NCBI GenBank assembly: GCA_000308255.3
Contig: HG326663.1
Coordinates: 515,085 to 579,084, forward strand
Direction: 5' to 3'
From: Anaerococcus pacaensis 9403502
GTDB lineage: Bacteria > Bacillota > Clostridia > Tissierellales > Peptoniphilaceae
Length of the DNA stretch: 64,000 nt
The notes beneath the pieces are model-generated. The model was not told the origin of the DNA. It worked only from the letters and a program-made list of their open reading frames with translations, and made no database searches. The position numbers were made by a program, and so were the translations under genes. Shown piece by piece: positions 1 to 8,550 of the stretch. Each line of letters opens with the position of its first letter. Position 1 is the first letter of the stretch.

Positions 1-70
1 GTTTTAATTGAATAGTATCATCAACTAGTGTAAAATTAGTTAATGATGATGTATTTTTAACGGTTTTCAT
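1..70 (-). CDS. Possible 5' end of a gene running off the left edge
   Basis: An ATG at position 70 on the minus strand opens a frame that stays open for 23 codons to the window edge, beginning MKTVKNTSSLTNFTLVDD. I do not recognise the product. No convincing ribosome site precedes the ATG, and a perfect bidirectional terminator lies just upstream, so the gene would start right after that terminator. It may be a real gene start or a chance frame. Confidence 0.25.
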   Translation of the reverse strand, partial: MKTVKNTSSLTNFTLVDDTIQLK

Positions 71-86
71 AAATACATTGTATCAG

Positions 87-121
87 AAAAAGACGAGGAT
101 TTCAGTTTCCTCGTCTTTTTT
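87..121. terminator. Bidirectional terminator
   Basis: The nine-base arms AGACGAGGA and TCCTCGTCT (91-99 and 108-116) flank an eight-base loop, with an A tract before and a T tract after. It ends the minus-strand dehydrogenase gene that stops at 127 and would also stop plus-strand transcripts. Confidence 0.85.
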
Positions 122-126
122 CTATC

Positions 127-1167
127 TTAGGACTTTTGCAACAGCCCCTTATCTTTATTCTGCAAGTTTTTCACCTTTTCATAGATGCCATCGTCGATAG
201 TCATACCAAATTCTTTATTTTGTTTTTCCCTAAGACTTGCTCCTTCACCAGGATAACGAGTAGCATTATCTGCATCAACTGCTTCTGCCCCATGAATGCT
301 GTCTTTCATCTTTGCTATTGTCTCATCATTGGATTCCTTCGTCCTAAAGGCCTCTGGATTTATGGCTATAAATATTTGCGAGCAAGCTGTACAAAAAGAC
401 TCTCTTGGGTCGTCATCCATATCATAAGTCGAGTTCCCATTTGACATCATTGCTGCTATCATATCAAGGGCAATGGTAAGGCCCGATCCCTTCCAATAGC
501 CAATTGGCAGCAATCTTCTGGTTCTTTCAATAGCTGCTGGGTCTACTGTGAGATTGCCATCCGAATCAAAGCCACCCGGATATGGAAGATCTTCGCCCGC
601 GAGCTTTGTAGTTTCAAGCTTGCCATAAGAATACTGGCTCATAGCCATATCGAGCGCTATATCCCCATCAGCTGCAGGAATAGCAATACCAAGTGGGTTG
701 TTGCCAATGCTAGGAGATGTTGCTCCCCAGGCTGGAACAATCGATTCAGTATTGGTCCAGCAAAGGCCGATAAAGCCTCTTTCAGCCATTTTTTCTGTGT
801 AAAGCCCTCCACGCATCCAGTGGGTAGTATTACGAAGACCTACAAGGCCAATGCCATATTCCTTAGCAAGCTCAGTTGCCCTTTCGCTAGCCTTTAAAGC
901 ATTGAGGATGCCAATCCCTAGATTACCATCATAATTTTCCATAGCTCCAAAGCTATTTACAAGCTCCATCTCAGCATCAATATCCACCAAGTCCTTACCA
1001 ATCAGCTCAATAAATTTTGGTACTCTATCAATCCCATGAGAATTAACCCCCTTCAATGTCGAATCAGCATGAACAGAAGCTAGTATCTCCGCCTTCTCTT
1101 CAGCTATACCAGCATTAAGAAACGCTCTTTTAATCAAATCTTTTAATTCATCATATTTAATTACCAT
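127..1167 (-). CDS. Ldh_2/YiaK-family NAD(P)H-dependent 2-oxoacid (diketogulonate-type) reductase
   Basis: This belongs to the malate/L-lactate dehydrogenase type-2 family, which includes 2,3-diketo-L-gulonate reductase YiaK. At 346 residues it has the family length. The SHG motif is at residues 43-45, and His44 matches the catalytic histidine of YiaK. A second conserved segment (HWMRGG) starts at about residue 116. The longer GTG-started frame begins at 1173, but the ATG at 1167 has GAGG five bases upstream and is the better start. An extended -10 (TGTTATAAT; hexamer 1199-1204) lies upstream, and the gene looks monocistronic, closed by the terminator at 87-121. The substrate is not fixed by sequence: sugar-acid or other 2-oxo acids are possible, and the sugar-acid genes nearby favour a carbohydrate derivative. 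Confidence 0.8.
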   Translation of the reverse strand: MVIKYDELKDLIKRAFLNAGIAEEKAEILASVHADSTLKGVNSHGIDRVPKFIELIGKDLVDIDAEMELVNSFGAMENYDGNLGIGILNALKASERATELAKEYGIGLVGLRNTTHWMRGGLYTEKMAERGFIGLCWTNTESIVPAWGATSPSIGNNPLGIAIPAADGDIALDMAMSQYSYGKLETTKLAGEDLPYPGGFDSDGNLTVDPAAIERTRRLLPIGYWKGSGLTIALDMIAAMMSNGNSTYDMDDDPRESFCTACSQIFIAINPEAFRTKESNDETIAKMKDSIHGAEAVDADNATRYPGEGASLREKQNKEFGMTIDDGIYEKVKNLQNKDKGLLQKS

Positions 1168-1259
1168 ATTCACCTCAGCTAATTAATTTGTTAATGTAAT
1201 TATAACATAAAGCTGTTTTTAGTCTGATAAAAGCTATCATAATATGAGGCAAGCAAAAA

Positions 1260-1280
1260 GCCCATGATATAATCACGGGC
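1260..1280 (-). terminator. Terminator of fucO
   Basis: Read on the minus strand, a GCCCGTGAT/ATCATGGGC stem with a three-base loop is followed by TTTTT. It lies just after the fucO stop codon. Confidence 0.85.
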
Positions 1281-1287
1281 CCTTGTA

Positions 1288-2439
1288 TTAGATTAATTTT
1301 TTGTATAATTCTTTGATTTCTTCTAGCTTTGGTTCTCTTGGGTTACCTGGTCTACAAGCATCTGCCATAGCTGATTCTGCCAAGAAATCAATGTCTTCTT
1401 CTTTAACAATTTCTTTTAAGTCTTTTGGAATTTTTACTTCGATAGCTAGGTCTTTAACAGACTTAATAGCAGCCTCTCTGTATTCTTCTTCAGACATGTT
1501 ATCCACATCTTTAACACCCATAGCCCTAGCTATTTCTCTGTATTTTTCACCTGTAGACTCAGCGTTGTATTCAAGTACTGTAGGCAATAAAATAGCATTT
1601 GCTATACCATGAGGTGTATCATAAAGTGCTCCTAGTGGGTGAGCCATAGAGTGAACTAAGCCTAGGCCTACGTTTGAGAATCCCATACCAGCCACATATT
1701 GGGCTATGGCCATTTTTTCTCTAGCATCTTTATCATTGTCACATGATTTCGCAAGATTTCTAGCAATAAGTTCAATAGCCTTTAAGTGAAACATGTCAGA
1801 TATTTCATTGGCACCGTTTGTAATGTAACCTTCGATTGCATGTGTTAGGGCATCCATACCTGTAGCTGCTGATAGGCCATATGGCATAGATTCCATCATA
1901 ATCGGGTCTACTATAGCAACAACTGGTACACAGTGAGGGTCTACACATACCATTTTCTTTTGGTTTTCTTCATCTGTGATAACATAGTTCATTGTCACTT
2001 CTGCAGCTGTACCAGCTGTTGTTGGAATAGCAATGGTTGGCGTAGCAAAATTTTTAGTATCAGCCATACCTTCTAGGCTTCTCACATCTTCAAACCCTGG
2101 ATTTGTATTGATGATAGCAGATCCTGCAGCACAGTCAATTACAGATCCACCACCGATAGCGATGATACCATCTGCTTCGTAATCTTTAAGAGCCTTTAGT
2201 CCACTTAGAACATTTTGGATAGATGGGTTTGGTTTAATATCTGTAAAAAATGTATACTCTAAGCTATCGATTGCATCTAGGCGTTTGGTTACAGGCTCTA
2301 ATAGGCCTTCTTTTTTTAAAAATTGATCTGCAAATATTACGATTTTTTTAAATTCATAATCTTTTACAACTAATTCTAGGTTATCGAGTGCTCCGTAACC
2401 ATGGTAACTAACAGGGTTTAGTACAAATCCAAATGACAT
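1288..2439 (-). CDS. fucO: Lactaldehyde reductase (1,2-propanediol oxidoreductase)
   Basis: Iron-dependent (group III) alcohol dehydrogenase that reduces L-lactaldehyde, from fuculose- or rhamnulose-1-phosphate cleavage, to L-1,2-propanediol and regenerates NAD+ under anaerobic conditions. At 383 residues it has the length of E. coli FucO. The four iron ligands fall at the same numbers as in that enzyme: Asp196, His200, His263 and His277. The nucleotide site GGGSVID is at residues 96-102. AGGAGG precedes the ATG by four bases. It has its own strong promoter and terminator, about 11 kb from the fucA end of the fucose operon on the same strand. The fucose operon yields its substrate, which makes FucO the natural call over other group III enzymes. 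Confidence 0.9.
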   Translation of the reverse strand: MSFGFVLNPVSYHGYGALDNLELVVKDYEFKKIVIFADQFLKKEGLLEPVTKRLDAIDSLEYTFFTDIKPNPSIQNVLSGLKALKDYEADGIIAIGGGSVIDCAAGSAIINTNPGFEDVRSLEGMADTKNFATPTIAIPTTAGTAAEVTMNYVITDEENQKKMVCVDPHCVPVVAIVDPIMMESMPYGLSAATGMDALTHAIEGYITNGANEISDMFHLKAIELIARNLAKSCDNDKDAREKMAIAQYVAGMGFSNVGLGLVHSMAHPLGALYDTPHGIANAILLPTVLEYNAESTGEKYREIARAMGVKDVDNMSEEEYREAAIKSVKDLAIEVKIPKDLKEIVKEEDIDFLAESAMADACRPGNPREPKLEEIKELYKKLI

Positions 2440-2498
2440 ATGGCCTCCTAATATTATTTGTCGAATCTATTGGTGATTAATCATTACTTACACAATAT

Positions 2499-2527
2499 AT
2501 GATAACGTATACTGATAATAATGTCAA
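2499..2527 (-). promoter_or_regulatory. Promoter of fucO
   Basis: On the minus strand a perfect TTGACA (-35, 2522-2527) lies 17 bases before TATCAT (-10, 2499-2504), upstream of the fucO ribosome site. Confidence 0.75.
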
Positions 2528-2623
2528 ATTTTTAACATAAAAAGCAGACTTTAATCCATTAAAATAAAAGGTTTCCATCAAAGTAAAGCTTTCAAGCTAG
2601 TCTTTATTTTATTAGTAAAAACA

Positions 2624-2648
2624 ATATACTATTAATAGAATAGTATAT
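2624..2648 (+). promoter_or_regulatory. Inverted repeat in front of the phosphofructokinase gene
   Basis: The arms ATATACTATT and AATAGTATAT are perfect ten-base complements with a five-base spacer. The right arm ends two bases before the GGAG ribosome site. It could be an operator overlapping a TATACT -10 element or a leader hairpin near the start codon. The sequence does not decide which. Confidence 0.5.
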
Positions 2649-2659
2649 AAGGAGTTAGT

Positions 2660-3880
2660 ATGAATGTAATAGTTGCCCAATCTGGTGGCCCAACTAGTGT
2701 AATAAATGCAAGTCTTGCTGGAGTGATTTCAGCTGCGATTGACCACGACTTTGATAAGATTTATCTTAGCCAACATGGTATAGAGGGTATCATCAATGGT
2801 GAAATTCAAGAAGTAGATAAAGATAAATTTGTAAATGATAGCATCTCAGATAAGCTCAAGGCTCGTCCATCATCAATCCTAGGCTCTTGTAGATATAAGC
2901 TAGCTGATGATTTTTCAGATAGTGTTTATGAGAAAATATTTGATAGTTTAAGTAAGTACGATATTAGTAGTCTAATCTATATCGGCGGCAATGATTCGAT
3001 GGATACTGTCATGAAGCTCAATGATTATATGGATCAAAATGAGATAGCTGGCATCAACATCATCGGTTGTCCAAAAACTATCGATAATGACCTTGAAGTC
3101 ATGGACCATTCGCCAGGATTTGGATCAGCTGCCAAATTCATAGCTACTACCACAAGGACCCTTCGCACAGATGTCGATATCTATGACTTAAAATCTGTCA
3201 CCTTTGTAGAAATCATGGGCCGTCATGCCGGCTGGCTAGCAGCATCAAGTCTCGTAGCCAACCACGGCCTAGATAAAAGAGCAGTCAATCTCGTATATAT
3301 ACCAGAAAATGAAGTGAGTATCACAGACATCATGGATGATATCAAAAGAGAACTAGAAACTGAAAACAACCTCCTAGTAGCCTTAGCCGAAGGATTTCGC
3401 GATAAAGATGGGAAGCTAGATGAAGACACCTTCTCCAATGCATCCGACGGCTTTGGCCACAAAATCGTATCTGGAGTGGGCGAGAGACTAGCAAACATTA
3501 TCAGAAATGAACTCGAAATCAAATCTCGTGCAGTAGAGCTAAACATAGTCCAAAGGACCAATTCACTCATAAGCGCAACCGACGCAGACGAAGCCTATGA
3601 GCTCGGCAAAAGAGCCCTAGAGCTATCAATTGATAAAACAAATCTAATCCCAATCCTAATCCGCACCTCAGATGCCCCATACGAAGTCGAATACACAGAA
3701 GTAAGCCCAGATGAAATAGCCAACCACGAATCCACGATACCAACCGACTGGATAACTGACTTCAATACCTTAGAAGAAAACATCACAACCTACACCCTGC
3801 CTCTAATAGCAGGAGAATTAGACCAAAATTTCGAAAACGGAATACCTGTTTTTGTAGAGCTTGCTGATTTTACAAAATAA
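2660..3880 (+). CDS. pfp: Diphosphate-type 6-phosphofructokinase
   Basis: Phosphorylates fructose-6-phosphate to fructose-1,6-bisphosphate in glycolysis, probably with pyrophosphate. The phosphate-donor loop reads GGNDS at residues 109-113. The Asp after it takes the place of the Gly found in ATP enzymes and blocks ATP binding in PPi-PFKs. PKTIDND at 138-144 has the Lys typical of PPi-dependent members, where ATP enzymes usually have Gly. MGRHAGW follows. The length, 406 residues, fits the longer PPi-type clade and not the roughly 320-residue bacterial PfkA. The first residue of the GGDD signature is Asn here, which is slightly unusual. The gene is monocistronic, opposite to fucO, with GGAG before the ATG, an inverted repeat in its leader and a strong terminator. 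Donor specificity is inferred from motifs. Confidence 0.88.
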   Translation: MNVIVAQSGGPTSVINASLAGVISAAIDHDFDKIYLSQHGIEGIINGEIQEVDKDKFVNDSISDKLKARPSSILGSCRYKLADDFSDSVYEKIFDSLSKYDISSLIYIGGNDSMDTVMKLNDYMDQNEIAGINIIGCPKTIDNDLEVMDHSPGFGSAAKFIATTTRTLRTDVDIYDLKSVTFVEIMGRHAGWLAASSLVANHGLDKRAVNLVYIPENEVSITDIMDDIKRELETENNLLVALAEGFRDKDGKLDEDTFSNASDGFGHKIVSGVGERLANIIRNELEIKSRAVELNIVQRTNSLISATDADEAYELGKRALELSIDKTNLIPILIRTSDAPYEVEYTEVSPDEIANHESTIPTDWITDFNTLEENITTYTLPLIAGELDQNFENGIPVFVELADFTK

Positions 3881-3885
3881 TTTTT

Positions 3886-3923
3886 AGACCCATTTACTAT
3901 ATGCTTGTAAATGGGTCTTTTTC
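3886..3923 (+). terminator. Terminator of the phosphofructokinase gene
   Basis: Eleven-base arms AGACCCATTTA and TAAATGGGTCT (3886-3896 and 3908-3918) are followed by TTTTT. Confidence 0.9.
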
Positions 3924-3953
3924 TACCTTTACCCTCTTAATTTCAAGATAAAC

Positions 3954-3978
3954 AACACTCCTTCATAATAGGAGTGTT
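3954..3978 (-). terminator. Probable terminator of the threonate/erythronate operon
   Basis: The nine-base arms AACACTCCT and AGGAGTGTT surround a seven-base loop just past the gntP stop codon. The T tract after the stem on the minus strand is weak, so confidence is moderate. Confidence 0.6.
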
Positions 3979-3986
3979 CGTTAATC

Positions 3987-5366
3987 TTATCCAAAGAACA
4001 TATTTAATATTACTATTGTAATAAATCCTACTGCCCAAGCAATAGTTGTGATAACTGAATATCCTCTTAATTGCTCCTTAGCTTCTCTTAGACCTAGTGA
4101 CCTATTAACCACCCAGAACATTGAATCGTTAAAGTAAGAGAAGAATAATGATCCCACACATGCAGATAAGGTAGCAAATACTGGGTCAACCCCAAGAGAT
4201 AGGACAATTGGAGCAGATATAGATGCACTAGTTAGCATAGCAACTGTACCAGATCCTTGGATGAATCTAATCAAAGTTGATATGATAAATGGAAGTAAAA
4301 GTGGATTTATATTTCTACTAGCTATAGATTCAGCAATCTGTGTACCTACGCCAGAATCAGTTAGTACCCTACCTAGAGCTCCACCACCACCTGTTACGAG
4401 TATTATAATACCAGCTGATTGTATACCAACTTCAAGTTCTTTTATAACATCTTCTCTTGGTATACCTCTTGTAAGTGTTAGGATAGCAATAATAAGACCG
4501 ATACCTACAGCGACAATTGGTGTACCTAGGAATGATAGGGCAGCATATAAGCCTGTAATTTCTAGACCTCTAGTTTTTGACATAGCTCCTATGATTGTAT
4601 TTATCAGGATTAAGAAAATAGGAACTAGGATTGGCATAAAGGCTTTGGCTGTTGATGGCATTGCTTCGCTATCATCAAAGATATACTCTTTGATTTGATC
4701 ATTACTTTGGTTAGCCGGTCTAATCCAGTTGCCCTCTTCATCAGCGATTTGGTAAAGCTTATTACCATACCATCTAGCATAGGCAAGCATTGCTATTACC
4801 ATAGGAATAGCTACTATGATTCCCCAAAGAATTAGCGAACCTACGTTTGCTTCAAATATACCAGCAGCCCCTACTGGACCTGGTGTTGGAGGGACTACAG
4901 TGTGAGTAATTACTAGACCACCTGCGAGAGCAAGTCCTAGGGTAATAACTGATTTTCTTGTAGTTGCCGATAGGGCTTTTGCTATTGGGAATAATACTAC
5001 AAAACCAGAGTCACAGAAGATTGGAATAGATACTAAAAAGCCTGTAATAGCCATTGCTATATCTTCTCTACCTTTTCCAAACATCTTAATAAATGAACGA
5101 GCCATTCTCTTAGCTGCATTTGATATTTCAAATATCTGACCCATCATTACACCAAAACCGATTATGATTCCGATAGAACCCAGTGTTCCTCCAAAACCAC
5201 CGGTTACTGATGCCAGTACTTCATCATAAGGCATACCACCTGCTATACCTATAAATAAGGCTGTGATAATTAAAGCAAGGAAGGTATGAATTTTTGTCTT
5301 CATTATTAGGCCAATTAGAAGTATAAGGCCTATTATCAGAGCAATTATTATTCTTGAATCTCCCAT
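3987..5366 (-). CDS. GntP-family sugar-acid:H+ symporter
   Basis: A 459-residue polytopic membrane protein of the gluconate:H+ symporter family. Hydrophobic helices run its whole length, with the conserved segment IPIFCDSGFVVLFPIAKAL near residues 113-131 and VVPPTPGPVGAA near 157-168. It is the last gene of a four-gene minus-strand operon: deoR regulator, four-carbon acid sugar kinase, PdxA2-type dehydrogenase, this permease. The 12-base gap to pdxA and the AGGAGAG ribosome site fit co-transcription. Given the two enzymes before it, the cargo is probably D-threonate or D-erythronate and not gluconate. That substrate is inferred from context only. Confidence 0.85.
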   Translation of the reverse strand: MGDSRIIIALIIGLILLIGLIMKTKIHTFLALIITALFIGIAGGMPYDEVLASVTGGFGGTLGSIGIIIGFGVMMGQIFEISNAAKRMARSFIKMFGKGREDIAMAITGFLVSIPIFCDSGFVVLFPIAKALSATTRKSVITLGLALAGGLVITHTVVPPTPGPVGAAGIFEANVGSLILWGIIVAIPMVIAMLAYARWYGNKLYQIADEEGNWIRPANQSNDQIKEYIFDDSEAMPSTAKAFMPILVPIFLILINTIIGAMSKTRGLEITGLYAALSFLGTPIVAVGIGLIIAILTLTRGIPREDVIKELEVGIQSAGIIILVTGGGGALGRVLTDSGVGTQIAESIASRNINPLLLPFIISTLIRFIQGSGTVAMLTSASISAPIVLSLGVDPVFATLSACVGSLFFSYFNDSMFWVVNRSLGLREAKEQLRGYSVITTIAWAVGFITIVILNMFFG

Positions 5367-5378
5367 ATTTCTCTCCTA

Positions 5379-6371
5379 TTATTTTCTAAAGTTTGGACCA
5401 TATACTGCTGCTAGTCTCACTGCTTCTACCATGCTGACTTCAGATGCGATATTTTGTCCTGCTACGTCATAAGCTGTACCATGGTCTACCGATGTTCTTA
5501 AGAATGGCATAGAATTTGTAAGTGAAATAGTCTTCATGAAATTGTAGGTCTTTGTAGCGATATGGCCTTGGTCATGATATAGAGAAAGAACTGCACCATA
5601 TTTACCTTGTAGACCTTGGGCAAAGACAGAGTCAGCACCAATTGGGCCCACTACATCGAAACCTCTTTTTTGTGCTTCTTCTATAGCGGGTGTCACTTCT
5701 TCTACTTCTTCCATACCAAATAGGCCGTGTTCACCTGAGTGTGGGTTAAGTCCTGCTACAGCAAGGGTTCCTTCAATGCCTAATCTTTTCATTGCTTCAG
5801 TACATCTATCTATATAATCTAGAATTCTGTCGTATTTTACTTGATTGATTGCATCTCTTAATGATAGGTGGCGGCTTAGGAAGAATACTCTTAGACCTTC
5901 TACTTCAAACATAGTAAGCGGGTCATGGACACCAGAGATTTCTTCAAACATTTCAGTATGGCCTATAAATGGAACATCAGCTGCTCTCAAAGATTCTTTG
6001 TTGATTGGAGAGGTTGCTACTGATTCTACATCGCCAGCCATAGCTAGCTCCCCTGCTTTTCTGATGTATTGGTAAGAAGCTTCTCCACACTTTGCATTTA
6101 CTTCACCGAAATTATAATCTTCTGTTATAAGACCTAAATCTATTAAATCAATTGTGCCATATTCGTACAGGCCATCATCTACTTTATCTATAACATTAAT
6201 TTTTAAATCAAGGCCTGTAACTTCAAGGGCTTTTTCTAATACAAACTTATCTCCTACTAGGACTAATTGTGCCTGCTCGTATAATTCTTTTTCGTTAAAT
6301 GTTTTAGCTACGATTTCTGGACCAATACCTGCTGGGTCACCTAATGTTACTGCTATTCTACTTTTCTGCAT
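5379..6371 (-). CDS. pdxA2: D-threonate/D-erythronate-4-phosphate dehydrogenase (PdxA2 type)
   Basis: A PdxA-family NAD-dependent decarboxylating dehydrogenase. In this context it should oxidise the 4-phosphate made by the neighbouring kinase and release CO2, giving dihydroxyacetone phosphate. TLGDPAGIGPE at the N-terminus, the SPINKESL and GHTEMFEE segments, and YHDQGHI with its metal-binding His are family hallmarks. A longer frame begins at 6386, but its ATG is part of the AAGGAG ribosome site that serves the ATG at 6371, giving 330 residues. The kinase stop codon ends one base before this start, so translation is probably coupled. The alternative is vitamin B6 biosynthetic PdxA. The operon with a DUF1537 kinase and GntP permease argues for the catabolic paralogue. 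Confidence 0.85.
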   Translation of the reverse strand: MQKSRIAVTLGDPAGIGPEIVAKTFNEKELYEQAQLVLVGDKFVLEKALEVTGLDLKINVIDKVDDGLYEYGTIDLIDLGLITEDYNFGEVNAKCGEASYQYIRKAGELAMAGDVESVATSPINKESLRAADVPFIGHTEMFEEISGVHDPLTMFEVEGLRVFFLSRHLSLRDAINQVKYDRILDYIDRCTEAMKRLGIEGTLAVAGLNPHSGEHGLFGMEEVEEVTPAIEEAQKRGFDVVGPIGADSVFAQGLQGKYGAVLSLYHDQGHIATKTYNFMKTISLTNSMPFLRTSVDHGTAYDVAGQNIASEVSMVEAVRLAAVYGPNFRK

Positions 6372-6372
6372 A

Positions 6373-7653
6373 TTATTCTCCTTCATTTAATATTCTTTGT
6401 ATGCATTCTGCCATTACAACATCATTTCCAACCATACCGCCCTTACTTACTATTTTAAGGTCAGGCTTTATTCCGTTTATCACCCTACCATAAGCTACTA
6501 ACGGCTGGATTTCTTCTCTGATTTCTATACCATCACTCATCAATTCTTCTATTACTGCTACTGTTACATCACCCCCCGATGAAAATATGCCAGATATCGA
6601 TGGCTCGCTTATTACTACATCCTTTGTTATTTTGGCAAGTCCTCTTGAAATCATCAACGACAAGTCATCTATGGTTATATTAGTTTCTTCAGATATTTGT
6701 TTTAGATTTAATCTACCTTCTATTTTGTCTGGAGTAGTTGTAATTATAATTAAATCGTGTTCGTCTAAATGTTTACGTGACTCACCTACTGCTTTATCAA
6801 TCTCTGCTATAGCTGAATCTATGTCCATGAGTTTAATTGGATCTACATTTACTTTATAGTAGTTAAATCTTTTTTTAAGCTCCTGCATTTGTTTGATAGT
6901 TACTTGGGTAACTGAACCAATTACTGCAATTGCTTTAGTACTTATGCTGTGGCTCTTATATAGGAGCTTTGTAACTTCTTTTGTAAATGGACCTGGGTCT
7001 ACACTAATAAAGTCAATGCCCGTAGCTATGGATGCTTCTGCTATATGAGAAATTTGCTCATTGGTTATAGCATCAAATATCAGTAGGTCTACATCTTTAT
7101 TTTCTCTGATTATTTCTTCTAGGTGGCCTACTCCTTTTTCTATATCGTCTATGGATATATGGACAATATCTCCATCATAATCTTTTTTGAAATTCTCAGT
7201 TACATAATTACTTACAGCCGAGATTTTACTATCTTTACCAGCATCTGTATTCATTAGAGGTATACCATTTACATACATATAATCGTTTATAACTATCCTC
7301 TTTGAATCTGGAAAGGCTGGCACGCATATGGCAAGTCTTCCATCTAAGGCATCCTGGTAAGCTTTAAGTTCTGACCCTAGATTGCCCCTTAGGGTAGAGT
7401 CTATTCTTTTAGAATAAAGCTCTATTGAATCAGTCTTATATTTATTGACTTTTTTGTTTACTCTCTTATATGCACTTTCTTTACTCATGGCCCTAGAGTC
7501 TGTGGTGAAGGCAACAACATCCATTTTTTGAGGAAGTGTGTCTACGTTTGATGCAGTCATACTGGCCGCTCTTAAACCAATCGTTTTCATCAGTGCACAA
7601 TTGGCATTAGCTCCTGTTAAGTCATCTGCTATTATCAGTACTCTTGTCATCAT
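6373..7653 (-). CDS. dtnK: Four-carbon acid sugar kinase (DUF1537; D-threonate/D-erythronate kinase)
   Basis: ATP-dependent kinase of the four-carbon acid sugar family, phosphorylating C4 of D-threonate or D-erythronate. The N-terminal domain starts with IADDLTGANANC, close to the family IADDLTGA signature. The C-terminal nucleotide-binding domain carries SSGGDVTVAV near residue 365. The length, 426 residues, is normal. The operon with PdxA2, GntP and DeoR is the classic layout for this pathway. Two ATGs in tandem follow AAGGAGGG; the second (7650) is better spaced, so the true start may be one codon later. Specificity between threonate, erythronate and their epimers cannot be read from sequence. 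Confidence 0.88.
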   Translation of the reverse strand: MMTRVLIIADDLTGANANCALMKTIGLRAASMTASNVDTLPQKMDVVAFTTDSRAMSKESAYKRVNKKVNKYKTDSIELYSKRIDSTLRGNLGSELKAYQDALDGRLAICVPAFPDSKRIVINDYMYVNGIPLMNTDAGKDSKISAVSNYVTENFKKDYDGDIVHISIDDIEKGVGHLEEIIRENKDVDLLIFDAITNEQISHIAEASIATGIDFISVDPGPFTKEVTKLLYKSHSISTKAIAVIGSVTQVTIKQMQELKKRFNYYKVNVDPIKLMDIDSAIAEIDKAVGESRKHLDEHDLIIITTTPDKIEGRLNLKQISEETNITIDDLSLMISRGLAKITKDVVISEPSISGIFSSGGDVTVAVIEELMSDGIEIREEIQPLVAYGRVINGIKPDLKIVSKGGMVGNDVVMAECIQRILNEGE

Positions 7654-7659
7654 CCCTCC

Positions 7660-8415
7660 TTATTGTATAAAATTAACAAGATTTGCTGAACTTATATAAT
7701 CATTAAGTTTTTTATTATTTGAATCAGTAATTATATAATCAAAATCTTGGCAAGTATAAAAAGAATACAGTCCCTTTTTTTGAAATTTTGAACTATCAGT
7801 TAGTAAGATTGACTGTGAGGAATTCACTATCATCCTATTTTTTACCTTAGCCTTATTTTCATTTGTAGAATATACATAATTTTCATCAAAGGCATCTGTG
7901 CCTATAAAGCTAATATCAGCATGTACATTACAAAGATCTTCAAAACCTGCAAGTGAAAGCGAGGTTCTAGTTTTATGATCTACGTATCCGCCTAGTATAT
8001 ATAGATTGATATTTTCATATTTGGACAGCTTATAGGCTATCTCTAAGTCATAGGTTATGACCGATATATCTGTGAGGCTATATAGTTTTGGTATCAAAGC
8101 CTGGATAGTAGTGCCCGCATCTAAAAAAATATTTAAACCATCTGTCAAGAAAGTCGAAGCCCTATCTACGATTTGACTTTTTAGAGCAATATTTTTTTCG
8201 GACTTTTCTTCTATGGCCTGATCCAGGACATGTGGTTCTATGCTAATAGCACCTCCATATGTCCTCTTTAATAGATGCTTTTCTTCTAGAAAGCTAAGGT
8301 CTTTTCTAATAGTAACTTCTGAAACATCTAGTTCTGTAGAAAGTTGTGCTACGCTTACTCTGTTGTTGGAGTTTAGTTTATCTAGTATATAGTTTTGTCT
8401 TTCTTCATTGAACAT
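7660..8415 (-). CDS. DeoR-family repressor of the threonate/erythronate operon
   Basis: 251 residues with an N-terminal DeoR winged helix-turn-helix (about residues 5-58, with VSEVTIRKDLSFLE as recognition region) and a DeoR C-terminal sugar-phosphate sensor domain (DAGTT near residue 99, GTDAFD near 174). It is the first gene of the operon it probably controls. Its promoter is followed by two identical TTTCGTTT boxes 20 bp apart, the second touching the start codon, which suggests autorepression. The likely inducer is a phosphorylated four-carbon acid, by analogy with other DeoR sensors. Confidence 0.88.
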   Translation of the reverse strand: MFNEERQNYILDKLNSNNRVSVAQLSTELDVSEVTIRKDLSFLEEKHLLKRTYGGAISIEPHVLDQAIEEKSEKNIALKSQIVDRASTFLTDGLNIFLDAGTTIQALIPKLYSLTDISVITYDLEIAYKLSKYENINLYILGGYVDHKTRTSLSLAGFEDLCNVHADISFIGTDAFDENYVYSTNENKAKVKNRMIVNSSQSILLTDSSKFQKKGLYSFYTCQDFDYIITDSNNKKLNDYISSANLVNFIQ

Positions 8416-8442
8416 TTCGTTTAGTTATGTTTCCTTTCGTTT
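8415..8442 (-). promoter_or_regulatory. Paired DeoR operator boxes
   Basis: AAACGAAA (minus strand) occurs twice, at 8435-8442 and 8415-8422, exactly 20 bp or two helical turns apart. Both lie between the -10 element and the start codon of the DeoR gene. Confidence 0.65.
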
Positions 8443-8452
8443 GCTTACGAAT

Positions 8453-8481
8453 ATTATAGCAGACAATTATCATGTATGCAA
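8453..8481 (-). promoter_or_regulatory. Promoter of the deoR-dtnK-pdxA2-gntP operon
   Basis: The minus strand reads TTGCAT (8476-8481), 17 bases, then TGC-TATAAT (-10 at 8453-8458 with an extended TGn motif). The transcript would start just before the first operator box. Confidence 0.8.
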
Positions 8482-8491
8482 ATGTTTTCTC

Positions 8492-8550
8492 AAAAAAAGA
8501 AGCAAATTTATTCATTTAATTTATCTAATGAAAATTAATCGCTTCTTTTA
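8492..8550 (-). terminator. Terminator of the chromate transporter/kdgT transcript
   Basis: An AGAAGC/GCTTCT stem with AT-rich inner pairing is followed on the minus strand by a run of seven T. It sits directly after the permease stop codon. Confidence 0.6.

Noticed and set aside
5379-6371. Call as vitamin B6 biosynthesis pdxA
   Set aside because: It sits between a DUF1537 kinase and a GntP permease under a DeoR regulator, the catabolic PdxA2 context.
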